Below, piece by piece: positions 20,101-30,600 of a stretch of 64,000 nucleotides of DNA. How positions within the stretch are numbered: position 1 is the first letter of the stretch; each line of letters opens with the position of its first letter. A program made the position numbers and the translations under genes. The notes beneath the pieces are model-generated. The model saw nothing but the letters and a program-made list of their open reading frames with translations. It was not told the origin of the DNA and ran no database searches. The DNA is taken from the NCBI GenBank assembly GCA_965223305.1, contig CBDCWT010000013.1:248001-312000 (forward strand), written 5' to 3'. The DNA is from CBDCWT01 sp965223305. Lineage in GTDB: Bacteria; Planctomycetota; Planctomycetia; Pirellulales; Pirellulaceae.

Positions 20101-23100
20101 CACTCAATATCGATCGTTCAGAATTCGCCGATTCGGCAATTGGGCAGCTTGATGATTCAGGATCGGGCGTGCTGAGCGGTATTCTGGACGGAACCGTCAC
20201 GTTCGATGGCTTCGCCTTCTTCAATTTACAGCTCGGTACGGGCAACGATCAGTTGGTTATCGACGCAGGCAGTGGACTAGCCGGAACAGCCATTTCGTTC
20301 GACGGAGGCACCGGTGACGACGTATTCGATGTGCTGGAAATCTCGGACACCACCGTCATTGGCGGAGGTGATAACGAGGATACCGTCAACGTCTTCATTG
20401 ATGCGTTTCCTGTCGACGGCCAGTTTACGGGACTCGGTCTGGATATCGAAAAGCTGGTTATCGACAATACCGCCAGCACCGTTCCTACGGCTTGGGACTT
20501 CGTTGATGCGTCGCTTACCGCGGACCATGCCACCGCCCCGACGGGTAGTCCCGTGACGGTGATGGATGACATTCTTGGCGTGGGACGAATTGAATTCCTT
20601 GGCGGTGAAACGGTTGCGGGCTCGAATACGCTATTGTTGGGGACGGAGACACTGAACGATGTAGCGGGACTGATTGACACCGAAGGCACCACGGCTTCGG
20701 GAGTTTCCATCGGTCATGTTGAACTTGATTTTGGCACGCTAACCGTCTCTGCTGGCCAGTCGAGGACGTTCTCGCGCGCCCAGTCGACGATCGACTTTGA
20801 CCGACTTCAACAAACCGAAGAGTCAGGCTTCGAGATCGTTGGAGTTGGCAGGATGGAGATGAGTGCTGCGGGACTCACTTCCGGCAGCGATGAATCGGAA
20901 GTCTCCATTCGACTGGCATCAAACGGAACGTTCAATCTACATTCGGTCCAACTCGATTCGGGTACCACCTCAGCGTCCATCGATTTCCTTGCAATCCTGG
21001 ACGATCGGCAGTTCCGAGAAGAAACAATTTCGACGGACGCTAACATTGGCAGCCAGACAATCGTCTTCACTCAAATTCTTCCCACGCAGGACATCGACGT
21101 ACTTCGATTTACTTTGCCAGAAGGTGTAACCGTCGATGGGCTCACGCTCACGGACGACAACGGCACGCAACAAACTCTTTCGTTCGACCAGGTCGATGCA
21201 TTCAAAACGTACACAGAAGACAATCTTCGCATCAGCAGCCCGGTGCCGTTGTTGCGAGACGTGTCGGAAGGAACGTCGCTGGCCGTTCCGTCTGCTGCAA
21301 CCGTGACTCTCGCCGATGCTAACGAGGAAGCGCTAGCGGTCTATTCGCTCGATCTGGCTACTACCGCTGGCAGTGAAGTCGTCAACTTCACGGCTACTGC
21401 CTTGAACGGCGTGACGGAAGAGTTTTCCCTTACCATTAGCACTGAGAGCTTTACCACGTTTGAAATTGGCTTCGACTACTTGCTCAAGTCGCTGTCGTGG
21501 GAAATGAGTGAGTCCTTGCGGATGGACAACATCGTTGCACTCAGTCGGGTGTCGCAGACTCTTGATACGGTTGAGGGTGAGATTACTGGTCCGTTCGAAA
21601 ACAAGACGTTCACGGATGGTCCGTATCGGCTGAATGCCGAAGATATATTCATCACTAGCAGCGGTGCTATTTCACTTGCCACCACTGATCAAGTGACCGT
21701 CTCAACAACCGATGGACGCGCGTTCAATCTTGAGTCGCTCGGGATTGAACTCATCAACAGTTCCTCAAATGGATCTCAAAATCTGAACTTCGTGGGCACG
21801 CGAACCGATGGTTCTCAGTTTACCGAAGTGCTTACGGTCACCGCGAACGATCCCAAGATGACGTGGGTACCCGATGGATTGAGCGACGTCGTGTCGATCG
21901 TTTTCAACACGGGCACGATCGACGGATTGCAGATCAGTGATGTTGTACTGAGCCAAGGCGTTCTCAATGGCTCCGGTACCTCGGTAATGCCGACGGCGTA
22001 CACCAACACAATGGCGGCCACCGGATCGTTATTTGAATTTGATTCAGGAACGCTCAACGGGCTGAACCCAAGGCTAACGGTTGATGGTACTGCGGTTTCG
22101 GGAGAACTGAACGGAACCCCGTTCACCACAAGTTTCCTTGATGCTAATGGCAACGTGATTGAGAATCCGACTTCGGGCAATCTTTACATGGTTCGTTTCA
22201 CCTTCCACGGTGACTTTAATATTCCCGATGGTACGGAATCCAACCCCGTAATCGTCCGGGGGTCAGGCGACCACGCACTCTCGATCGTTGTAGAAAACAA
22301 TGCGAGCATCGGCGAGCATGTCGAATTCGACATGTCTGGCAGCCCGGCACAGATTGTGACCGACGATGTGACTGGCGAGCAATCGCTTCAGCGTGGGTTC
22401 GGTGGACCGGGCGCAGGCGACGGTGGTAAGGGCGGCGACGGCACCAGCGGAGCCGAAGGTGGCGTGGGCCAAGACGGACTGGATGGAGGTGACGGTGGCA
22501 AGGGCGGCGACAAGGACGCACCTACCACGGTCTTCCCAGGTGAAGATGGCACAGCCGGTGGCGATTTTTCTGCCAACAATACGAACGGCAACCCATCGCG
22601 AGGAAAGGCGGGATCGGACGGAGGTGATGGCTTCGGCGGATCGACGGGCGGCGAAGCGAGTGGGCAAACGCCGCCTGCAACAAGTGGAAGACATTTCAAG
22701 GCTGACGAGGGTGAAGCCGGGGCGGGAGGCGCCACGGTCGAGGGAAGTAATAATAACGATCCGGCTCAGGGAACCGACGGCGGCGACGGAAGAACCGGTC
22801 ATAGCTCAACCGCACAGGACGGACGAAACGGAAACGGCGGCGATGGCGGCGTCAATGCAGGAACCGCAAGCAATCCTTCTGCGACCCTCTTGGCTGGAGG
22901 CATCTCGGCCGGTGGCGGCGGCGCGGGTGGAACCGGTGGCGGTGGCGGCGGCGGTGGAGCCGGTGGCGCTGGAGGATCAGGCGGCGGTGGCGGCGGCGGC
23001 GGCGGTGCTGTTCGCGGGCCCGGTTCTGTCGAGATTCTCGCCGGCGGCGGCGGCGGCGGCGGCGGCGGTGGTGGTGCTGGTGGCGACGGCGGAGATGGCG

Positions 23101-26100
23101 GCGACGGAGGTGATGGAGGTTCCGGCGGCGGCGGTGGCGGCGCATTCGAAATCGTCGTCAACGGCGTGCTAACCGTTTCTTCCAATGCCAACTTCCATGC
23201 CGATGGCGGCGACGCGCACCTAGGACGCGGCGGCGCAGGTGGCTTGGCCGGAACGAGTACCGGCTCCATCGGAAGCGGCGGCGTGGGTGGAGCTAAAGGC
23301 AACGGTATCGGTGGTGGCGGTGACGGAACCGCTGGGCAAGGCGGTGGAGACGGAAGCGTTGGAAGTACGGTCGGACTGGATGACGGTGAGGGCTTCGATG
23401 ACGAATTTACCGGCAAAGGCGGAACGGGCGGCCAAGGTGTTCCGGGTGGTGCTGGTGGCGATGCCGGACAACAGGGCCTTGGCCAGTTAGGCTTCGCTAC
23501 TAGGGGAGGTCATGGCGGAGCGGGTGGTGCAGGCGGCGCGGGCAGAGACGGCGGCGATGGTGGAGACGGCGGCGATGGTGGCGGTGCGGGCGGCGGAGCT
23601 GGCGGCACGATCAAACTATTCGGCAGCTCGCTGATCATCGAGAAACTGAACGGCGAAGCATCAGTCAGCATCTCTGCTCTTGGCGGAGACGGAACCGACG
23701 CGGCGGGAGAACTGGACGGTGGTCGAGGTCGCATTCTTCTGGGTGACAACGATGATGAACTGGAATCCATCGTTACCGAAAACACCGCGACGATCGAACG
23801 TTTCGCCGGACCAACTGGCGACAATCCCTACTTGTTCGGCACCGCGAACGGTACGGCGACGCCCTACATTCCGAATCTTATCGGCGGAGCCCACACGTTT
23901 GGATTCCTTTCAGGGATCGACGCATCGGTCATCAGTGACATCGATGCAAACCTCGATACTTCGGCCACGGACGATCCGGATGCAGACGCGGTGGTTGCCG
24001 TTTATCGGTTGTCGGGCGATAACGGCGGGCTAAGCAGCTTGCTGCCCGCCAACGCATCAGCAATTGACTTCAGCGGTCATGACTGGATTGTCGTAGCCAA
24101 TCTCACCGACACCAATCTGCCGTTCCCCAAAATCGGAATTGGAATTCATGATGACGGGAGTGCGACCGATACGCAGATTGACTTGGGCTATCAGGGACTA
24201 GGCAATGATACCGTTCAAGATGTAACCGCACTGAACGCAGGCACGATTTGGGCCACGCTCTTTCCAACGCCCGATGCAGGCGAGACCGTGCGGGTCTCGG
24301 CGTCAATTACATCGGGCACAGGCGATTCCGGGTCCATCGCCAACTTGGACAATGTCGAGCTGGGTGAAGACCAGGTTGCATTTATTGCGAGCCAAACACC
24401 CGCGTACAACGACGTCACCAGCGCCGAGCTGATCGAGGAGTTCAGCGGCTTGAGGGAAATGGCCGCTGGTGCCAACGGAGAAATCTACGCCCTGCCAGAG
24501 TCACGCGATGCGCTGCTGGTGATTGACGGAAGTGACTTTTCGATTCGACAAGTGATCGAAAACCGATTCGACGGAGTCAGTGCGTTTTCCAGTGCGAGTC
24601 AGATTGAAGTATCGTCTGATGGCAAGCATATCTACGTTGTGAACAACTCAGGTGACGCGGAAGATGGTCGAATCTCCATCTTCGAGCGTGACACGAGCAC
24701 GGGTGTGGTTCGATTCGTGCAGAATCAAGAACTGAATCCCAGATACCTCTGGAACTACGACAGCTATTCGCTCAACAAACTTGTGCTGAGCGACAGCTAT
24801 TTGAGTGTCGGTGACGGTGGCTCTGAGTTTGCGGTCGGTCTCTTTACCGCGGACTATCAGGGAAACACTCAGTACCGACTTCAACTGTTCCTGCGCAACG
24901 TAGCGACAGGCAAGTTAACGAGGGTTTCCACAGATTTGACTGATATATTTGGACGGACGGCGTTTTTCGACAGCGAAATTGCCGAAGACGAAATTTTTGT
25001 TGACGTGGTTCGCGGAACGTTTGGAGGCGTCTTCCTCTTAACCGATTCTCAGGTCAACCGCCTAACGATTGATCAAGCTCTGAACGGGTTCCATTTCCTT
25101 TCGCCACCTGCCCTTGGCCAGTCGGTAGATGCGACCGACCACGGATTCAGCGGTGCGGACAAGATCGTCGCGGTCACCGATTCCGATCCCCAGCGCGTCC
25201 ATCTTCTCAGTTCTACCGGCAACTTTGTCGCCTCCTTTGACTTTGATGTTTCCGACGGATTCTCATTCCTGCAAAAAGTCGAAAACGGCAGCAACGGCGT
25301 CTCCGGAATGACGGCTCCAGTCGACCTGGTCGAGTCGTCGGATGGAACACAAGCCTTTGTCATTGGTCGCGATAGTGATTCGGTGGCGGTCATCAATCTT
25401 GATGGCACAGGTGCGATGGCGCAAAGGCTCCGCAATAACTCTAATGACGTTTCAAATCTGGTGGCTCCCGTTGCGATCACTTCGGGTCTCAGTGGTGGGG
25501 AGATCGCCATTGCAACGCTGGGAGGCGGAAACATTAGCGGCGGACTTGTTACGATTAACACGATTTCCGAACTGGGGAACTCGCTGAATGATCGCTCGGG
25601 AACCGACGATACCGAACCGACACTTCACGTCTTGATGGATTCATTCGGAACCGAGGACAGCGTCATTACGACTTGGCGGTACATGCCATCTCCGACGTCG
25701 TTCAACCTGACGGGTCTTCCGCCAACCGTCGTTCCCGTCATTTTAGATCGGTTGCCCAGTGACGAATGGGAAATCACCGGCGTAGGCACCACGCGCAACG
25801 TGGATGCATCGCAGGGTAGTGTGCAATCGTTCGACTTTGGACTCGTTTCTGGAAGTAGCGAAACCACGGGGCGTTACTTTGGCTGGTACACGACGCCGCA
25901 GGCTTGGGGCGAATTCGTTCCGCCGCAGATTGACTTCGAAGGATTCGAAGGAGGAATCGCCTACGATGAAGGTGACGAAATGGTCTACCGTTTGGATGCC
26001 CCAGCCGACCTGGGCGATTGCCTGGACGACTCGGCATGCGACGCGCCGCAACTGAGCACTTTCTCGACAATCAACCGAACCTATTCAGTTCAAGTCTCGT

Positions 26101-27308
26101 TCGATCTACTCAGCGCCGCCGACGCGGTACGAGCCAACCTCGTGAACTTCAACGAGCTGGCGGTTGAGACTGCGGCTGGAAATGACAACATCAGCGTGAA
26201 TACGCCCGGATCGCAAGTCACGATCTTGAATCTACATACGGGCGATGGCGAGGACCATGTCGACGTATACAGCATCAGCAGCGACACCGAAATCATATTG
26301 GGACGCGATGCTGATACCGCAACCGTCGCTATTGGCTCGACCGCCAATGAGGCTCTTCTAGTCATTGGAGATCAAGGAGAGGACACGTTCACGCTCGGCG
26401 CCGTCGGCACCAACACGAGGACCGATCTCTGGGGCGGCGACGACAATGACACTTTCATCGTCAACGGTGAAAGCCTGGCCACCACGAACCTGACCACGGT
26501 CCGCGGCAACAACCCGACCAATGAGCCGGCTCCGGGTGATACACTGATCTTCAACTCGGGCGACCACACGGCCGCGGGCGGTACGACCTTGCCGAACGGT
26601 ACGGTGAAGGTCGACGACCCGGCCTTCGGCACCGTGGATTACTTCAATATCGAAGGCATTGTCGTCGAGTCGGGACCGATTCTCGAGTTGAGTGAGACGA
26701 ATCCCACGATCGCGGAAGGCGACGACTTGCTGCTCACTGCATCGCTGCCTGGCCAGTACCCCAGCAATGCGACGGCAAACGAAGCAGACATCGTTTGGGA
26801 CTTGCCAAGCGGGAATCTCATTACCGGGCCAACGCTTGATCTGACTTGGGATGACCTTTCGCTGAGCTTTGGAATCACCGATGGCGACGCAACTTACACG
26901 ATTGCCGTTTCTGCAACCAATACGGTCAACGGTGAAGAAATCACCACGACCGAGTTCGTCACGCTAATGGTCACGAACACCGCGCCGACGATTCAAACCG
27001 ACGGCGATTCGACCACCACGTTTCTTGACCAACCGTTCACGTTCGAATTCGAGTCCATCGATCCGGGTGATGATCTTGTCGAATCGTGGGACATCGACTG
27101 GGGCGACGGCGAACTTAGCCCGAACCTTGGCAGCGGCATTTCATCCGCGACGCACACATACACCGAGCTCGGCACCTACACCGTGAAAGTTTCCGTTGTC
27201 GATTCAGACTCGACGCCCCGCCGTGGCCGCCACGACGACGTTCGACGTCACGGTGGGGCTCGGTCCCGATGCCGTGGTCGCCGATCCAAACGGCTCTTAC
27301 GGAATTGA
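17118..27308 (+). CDS. Giant surface protein, segment 3: RTX-like repeats, Gly-rich tract, propeller blades, PKD
   Basis: This is the longest uninterrupted segment, with at least 3,396 codons; the frame is in fact open from about 16,992. Residue patterns change along it: adhesin-like units; then acidic Gly-Asp repeats such as LKLGAGADTLTVSG and LDTGAGSDEV (18,900-20,700), resembling calcium-binding RTX repeats; then beta-sandwich-like sequence; then a long Gly-rich tract (22,390-23,620); then blades of YVTN/lactonase type (VSSDGKHIYVVNNSGD, SSDGTQAFVIGRDSDS); and near the end a clear PKD domain (WDIDWGDGELSP with HTYTELGTYTVKVSV). An extra C in a C-run near 27,217 breaks the frame; removing it gives AVAATTTFDVTVGLGPDA in segment 4. 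Confidence 0.85.
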   Translation: MGAGSSLKGVDTVTLTADHGSLTAKPLARASSEIDGGSGGGSVIAVTDADALMNLNTSSKVTTEGAIDPLDASHITTQHLMLNALTDPRLGDVAASARTVGFTHVGEAEKTNNYQADRVIDFNSLVTALITDDPMLHINDQQEVVSQELIDYTISNGQLIVDDIVNDGSLGGQIDLIINSTNKDAKMTDPRQLLGQPELQLKTAFDQVSIMNESDLDLVLNDIDVNNEAATSSSILASSTVDVDELVLPDLTIALAATDITIETEQDVLLGGFIENQLGTTSITSANGNVQMLPLFELDSSQSTQLDAEILSTVVTDAFTAANLPLTASASVTVNESGSQWTISDSTGSYVVAAQSGNLAVHRSPGSSERQGIRSAELNVDAEMGEIGTSAYGLQTIAGVQGDEEATTALFLAGDGIHLNHIGGLLIVDQIYSISQSVVVSSDNGVESAGVEHSNGQPADVAGRTISLRTAITDSSESRSIGSADNPLTINAWSLANAFTALANADIFVEEVSGSGLTIDSITSVFGDINLELVDREFGGQNLLIGIGSSISASNGSVTINAGDNITQNVGGSIAAGTTIDFLVDQDGLDVALGSTIDLRGDVEAGTSVSLTGGADGDSINYQAAGNQSPVLFVTGAGDDDIYISSLDGKLDIVQDDFMIDTGVGTDQVTLDDSSRTTNESLSLSFVDSTDATYDGMISGWNGDIFYLDVENILTELGDGTDTIQMEFAPDGTDHQINLGGGNDVAIVGEDMSATSEPARTVNAILGEVRFEGGIGTDTLLVDDSFDSTANSGGLSSSRINGLGMGTTTSDGVVYGGFEELTLKLGAGADTLTVSGTSAPTTLLLGGGDDTVELSGDFADFGGELFVAGNEVENDVLEINYTSAAGISLDEPDTEYQRFYQINNTLKSNVRPIYYSGIAEVTASLSNDDDQVTINATGAAITLDTGAGSDEVTANSISFANSSIHLGDDADSDTVTLVDTAFNLSITGDFNGVDTLNIDRSEFADSAIGQLDDSGSGVLSGILDGTVTFDGFAFFNLQLGTGNDQLVIDAGSGLAGTAISFDGGTGDDVFDVLEISDTTVIGGGDNEDTVNVFIDAFPVDGQFTGLGLDIEKLVIDNTASTVPTAWDFVDASLTADHATAPTGSPVTVMDDILGVGRIEFLGGETVAGSNTLLLGTETLNDVAGLIDTEGTTASGVSIGHVELDFGTLTVSAGQSRTFSRAQSTIDFDRLQQTEESGFEIVGVGRMEMSAAGLTSGSDESEVSIRLASNGTFNLHSVQLDSGTTSASIDFLAILDDRQFREETISTDANIGSQTIVFTQILPTQDIDVLRFTLPEGVTVDGLTLTDDNGTQQTLSFDQVDAFKTYTEDNLRISSPVPLLRDVSEGTSLAVPSAATVTLADANEEALAVYSLDLATTAGSEVVNFTATALNGVTEEFSLTISTESFTTFEIGFDYLLKSLSWEMSESLRMDNIVALSRVSQTLDTVEGEITGPFENKTFTDGPYRLNAEDIFITSSGAISLATTDQVTVSTTDGRAFNLESLGIELINSSSNGSQNLNFVGTRTDGSQFTEVLTVTANDPKMTWVPDGLSDVVSIVFNTGTIDGLQISDVVLSQGVLNGSGTSVMPTAYTNTMAATGSLFEFDSGTLNGLNPRLTVDGTAVSGELNGTPFTTSFLDANGNVIENPTSGNLYMVRFTFHGDFNIPDGTESNPVIVRGSGDHALSIVVENNASIGEHVEFDMSGSPAQIVTDDVTGEQSLQRGFGGPGAGDGGKGGDGTSGAEGGVGQDGLDGGDGGKGGDKDAPTTVFPGEDGTAGGDFSANNTNGNPSRGKAGSDGGDGFGGSTGGEASGQTPPATSGRHFKADEGEAGAGGATVEGSNNNDPAQGTDGGDGRTGHSSTAQDGRNGNGGDGGVNAGTASNPSATLLAGGISAGGGGAGGTGGGGGGGGAGGAGGSGGGGGGGGGAVRGPGSVEILAGGGGGGGGGGGAGGDGGDGGDGGDGGSGGGGGGAFEIVVNGVLTVSSNANFHADGGDAHLGRGGAGGLAGTSTGSIGSGGVGGAKGNGIGGGGDGTAGQGGGDGSVGSTVGLDDGEGFDDEFTGKGGTGGQGVPGGAGGDAGQQGLGQLGFATRGGHGGAGGAGGAGRDGGDGGDGGDGGGAGGGAGGTIKLFGSSLIIEKLNGEASVSISALGGDGTDAAGELDGGRGRILLGDNDDELESIVTENTATIERFAGPTGDNPYLFGTANGTATPYIPNLIGGAHTFGFLSGIDASVISDIDANLDTSATDDPDADAVVAVYRLSGDNGGLSSLLPANASAIDFSGHDWIVVANLTDTNLPFPKIGIGIHDDGSATDTQIDLGYQGLGNDTVQDVTALNAGTIWATLFPTPDAGETVRVSASITSGTGDSGSIANLDNVELGEDQVAFIASQTPAYNDVTSAELIEEFSGLREMAAGANGEIYALPESRDALLVIDGSDFSIRQVIENRFDGVSAFSSASQIEVSSDGKHIYVVNNSGDAEDGRISIFERDTSTGVVRFVQNQELNPRYLWNYDSYSLNKLVLSDSYLSVGDGGSEFAVGLFTADYQGNTQYRLQLFLRNVATGKLTRVSTDLTDIFGRTAFFDSEIAEDEIFVDVVRGTFGGVFLLTDSQVNRLTIDQALNGFHFLSPPALGQSVDATDHGFSGADKIVAVTDSDPQRVHLLSSTGNFVASFDFDVSDGFSFLQKVENGSNGVSGMTAPVDLVESSDGTQAFVIGRDSDSVAVINLDGTGAMAQRLRNNSNDVSNLVAPVAITSGLSGGEIAIATLGGGNISGGLVTINTISELGNSLNDRSGTDDTEPTLHVLMDSFGTEDSVITTWRYMPSPTSFNLTGLPPTVVPVILDRLPSDEWEITGVGTTRNVDASQGSVQSFDFGLVSGSSETTGRYFGWYTTPQAWGEFVPPQIDFEGFEGGIAYDEGDEMVYRLDAPADLGDCLDDSACDAPQLSTFSTINRTYSVQVSFDLLSAADAVRANLVNFNELAVETAAGNDNISVNTPGSQVTILNLHTGDGEDHVDVYSISSDTEIILGRDADTATVAIGSTANEALLVIGDQGEDTFTLGAVGTNTRTDLWGGDDNDTFIVNGESLATTNLTTVRGNNPTNEPAPGDTLIFNSGDHTAAGGTTLPNGTVKVDDPAFGTVDYFNIEGIVVESGPILELSETNPTIAEGDDLLLTASLPGQYPSNATANEADIVWDLPSGNLITGPTLDLTWDDLSLSFGITDGDATYTIAVSATNTVNGEEITTTEFVTLMVTNTAPTIQTDGDSTTTFLDQPFTFEFESIDPGDDLVESWDIDWGDGELSPNLGSGISSATHTYTELGTYTVKVSVVDSDSTPRRGRHDDVRRHGGARSRCRGRRSKRLLRN
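22393..23620 (+). repeat. Gly-rich low-complexity tract (about 400 codons)
   Basis: The sequence is dominated by GGC/GGT/GGA codons encoding GGDGGxGGDG and GGGGGAGG-like runs, with interspersed Asp and Ala. It interrupts otherwise ordinary beta-rich sequence (non-Gly islands such as FEIVVNGVLTVSSNANFHAD, 23,145-23,205). Long antisense frames opposite it are compositional artefacts. Confidence 0.9.
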
Positions 27309-27642
27309 AGAAGGCGAAACGCTAGAGCTTTTGGGGACCGCCGTTGGTAGTCCGGTCACGGTAGAATGGGATCTGAACGGAGACGGCACGTTTGGCGATG
27401 CAAGCGGTTTGACTCCGACATTGACGTGGTCGCAGCTTGAGACATTGGGAATCAATGACAGTGGAACACGCACGATCTCGCTTCGAGCAACTTACGCCAG
27501 TGGAGACAACCAAACGGATGACGCTACGCTGCTAATCGACAACGTGGCTCCAACCGCGATTCTCGGTACGGACGTTCCCACTACGGGGATCGATGAAGGA
27601 ACGGCAAGCGACGTGTTCCATCGTGAGTTTCACCGGCCCTAG
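27196..27642 (+). CDS. Giant surface protein, segment 4: short PKD/Ig-like fragment
   Basis: This short open stretch carries on from the PKD domain of segment 3, with TTTFDVTVGLGPDAVVADP and VEWDLNGDGTFGDASGLTP. It ends at a stop near 27,642 that lies in the same frame as segment 5. Between 27,617 and about 27,645 the reading SIVSFTGP is found one frame over, and it returns to the original frame at NDVSSADVAAG. Two compensating single-base changes therefore explain the stop better than a nonsense mutation. It has no independent start and is not a separate gene. Confidence 0.6.
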   Translation: MSIQTRRPAVAATTTFDVTVGLGPDAVVADPNGSYGIEEGETLELLGTAVGSPVTVEWDLNGDGTFGDASGLTPTLTWSQLETLGINDSGTRTISLRATYASGDNQTDDATLLIDNVAPTAILGTDVPTTGIDEGTASDVFHREFHRP

Positions 27643-27663
27643 AACGATGTTTCCAGCGCCGAC

Positions 27664-30600
27664 GTGGCGGCAGGCTTCACCTACAGTTTTGACATCGGCA
27701 ATGACGGTACGTTTGAGCAAACCCAAGGCAGCTCGGCAACGCTCGGCATCCCGGCGAGTGCTTTGACGCAAGACGGACTCGTCACCGTGTTCGGGTCCAT
27801 CTTTGACAAGGACGGTGGCCAATCAGACTACACGACGACGTTCATCGTCAACGATGTCGCTCCGACGATCACGCTCACCGGAGCGAGCACGGCAATCGAA
27901 GGACAAGTTTACTCGCTCAATATCGAAGTCACGGACCCCGGCGACGATGCCATTCTTGGCTATCAAATACAGTGGGATGAGAACTCGCCATTTGTCGCAC
28001 TGCAACCCAATGCATTGACCGACATCGAGCATCGCTACACGGATAGCTCGACTGCGGCGACGATCACTGTGGCGGTGGAAACCAACGAGGGAATCTTCAC
28101 GGCAACCAAGACGATTAGCGTTGCCAATGTCGCTCCGACGCTGACCAATCTTGCCTCCGCTGCCTCCGACGGAAGTGCGACGGTGAACGAAGGCGACGAA
28201 ATCCTGTTGACAGGCGACATCAGTGATCCGGGACTGGACGCCTTTACCGTTGACATTGATTGGGGCGATGGAACGAGCAGCCTGGCCGTTCCCGTCGACG
28301 CCGGAACGACACAGTTCGCCTTCCCGCACACGTATGTCGACGATGGAACCTACACGATCATTGCCACGGTCACCGATGACGACGGCGATTCTGATCCAGT
28401 TGCTTCGGTTGATACGACCACGCAGGCGATCACCAACGTCGCTCCGGCCCTGGTGACTTCACTTGACGAGTCGACCATCGGCGAGAATTCGGCGGCGACC
28501 CTGCAGGGCACGATCTCGGACGTTGGTGTAGCCGACACGCATAACGTATCGATCGACTGGGGCGATGGCACAGCGACGGAAGCTGTCGCCATCAGCAACG
28601 GTGCGTTCTCGGCGACGCACATTTATGACGACGACGATCCAACCGCGACGGCATCCGACCCTTACGAAATCACCGTAACGGCCGTTGACGAAAACGACGC
28701 CAGCAGCTCAGCCACAGAAACTCAGACGATCACCGTCGAGAACAACACGCCGTACCTCTATTTGGTTGAGACTGACGCAAACACCATCGCGACAGCTAAA
28801 GGCACTAACGAGCTCGTTACACTGACCGCCGAATTCATAGACTTCGGCGAACAAGATACGTTTACGGCGACGATTGACTGGGGCGACGGCACAACAACCA
28901 ATCCCACAATCACGTACGACGCATCTACACAAACCGGAAGCATCAACACAAACAGGGCATACTCCAGCGAAGCGATCTTCGAGATCACTCTCAACATCGT
29001 GGACGACGACACGGGTGCGTCAGATACGGGTGTGACGCAGGCGCTGGTTGGCAGCTACAGCAATGCGGCTCCCACCGTCGATGATCAGACCTTCTCAGTT
29101 CCTGAAGGTTCAGGCATCGGCACGGAATTCGGAACGGTGGCTGCAGCGGACGGCGATGCGGGCAGTATTCTGACCTACACGTTAGAAGCTCAGAACGAAT
29201 TTTCCATTGACGCCGACACAGGCGTCCTTTCCGTTGCCCGTGCTCTGTTGGACGCCGAAACGAAAAACAACTACGCCGTCGAAGTCACCGTCACCGACGA
29301 GTGGGACGAGACAGCCACAGCAACTCTCACCATCAACCTCGAGGACGTCAATGAGTTTTCACCGACGCTCAACGTCAGCACGTTGACCTACACGATCGAC
29401 GAAAACTCGCCCAACGGAACCGTCATTGATACCTTTGTGGCCACTGACGCGGACGTGGACGCTGAGCTGACGTTCAGTGTCGATGCCAACCTGCCATTTG
29501 CCATTGATCCCGTTACCGGAGAACTAACGGTTTCGGACAGTAGTCAACTCGACTATGAAACGACTCAGGAATTTGAGGTCGAGGTAACCGTTACCGATCA
29601 AGACGACAACAGTGACACGCGAACAGTTTTTGTTCTCCTGAATGACGTTGACGAAGGGAATGTGGCCCCTGTACTGGCTCCGATCGGCAATCAGTCGGTG
29701 GACGAGGGAGTCGAACTGACCATCAGCGCTTCGGCCACCGATGCCGATCAACCTGCCAACGCCTTGACGTTCAGTCTCGATGCGGGTGCGCCAGCCGGTG
29801 CGAGTATCGATCCGGCGACGGGCGTGTTTAGCTGGACACCGAGCGAAGCGGACGGTCCCGGTTCTTTCGATGTGACGGTTCGTGTGACCGACGACGGGAA
29901 TCCGAGTCTCTCGGCGAGTGAGACGATTACAATCACGGTCAACGAAGTGAATGTGGCTCCGGTGCTGGCGCCGATCGGCGACCAGTCGGTGAACGGAGGT
30001 GAGGAGTTGACCTTCATTGCTGCGGCCACCGATGCCGATCAGCCTGCCAATGGCTTGACGTTCAGTCTCGATGCGGGTGCGCCAGCCGGTGCGAGTATCG
30101 ACCCGGCGACGGGCGTGTTTAGCTGGACACCGAGCGAGTCGGACGGCCCCGGCTCCTTCGACGTGACGGTTCGTGTGACCGACGACGGGAATCCGAGTCT
30201 CTCGGCCAGTGAAACGGTTACGATTACGGTCAACGAAGTGAATGTGGCTCCGGTGCTGGCGCCGATCGGCGACCAGTCGGTAGACGAAGGCGAGGAGTTG
30301 ACCTTCATTGCTGCGGCCACCGATGCCGACCAACCCGCGAATGGCCTGACGTTCAGTCTCGATGCGGGTGCGCCAGCCGGTGCGAGTATCGACCCAGCGA
30401 CGGGCGTGTTTAGCTGGACTCCGAGCGAAGCGGACGGCCCCGGTTCCTTCGACGTAACGGTTCGTGTGACCGACGACGGGAATCCGAGTCTCGCGGCCAG
30501 TGAAACGGTTACGATTACGGTCAACGAAGTGAATGTGGCTCCGGTGCTGGCGCCGATCGGCGACCAGTCGGTAGACGAAGGTGAGGAGTTGACCTTCATT

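Noticed and set aside
22393..23416. Long frames on both strands in other phases over the Gly-rich tract (Pro-rich, Arg/His-rich)
   Set aside because: They are compositional by-products of GGN codons, with no start context and no domain.
14110..27664. Programmed frameshifting in the giant gene
   Set aside because: Several breaks with different directions and no slippery heptamer with a downstream structure visible. Indels fit better.
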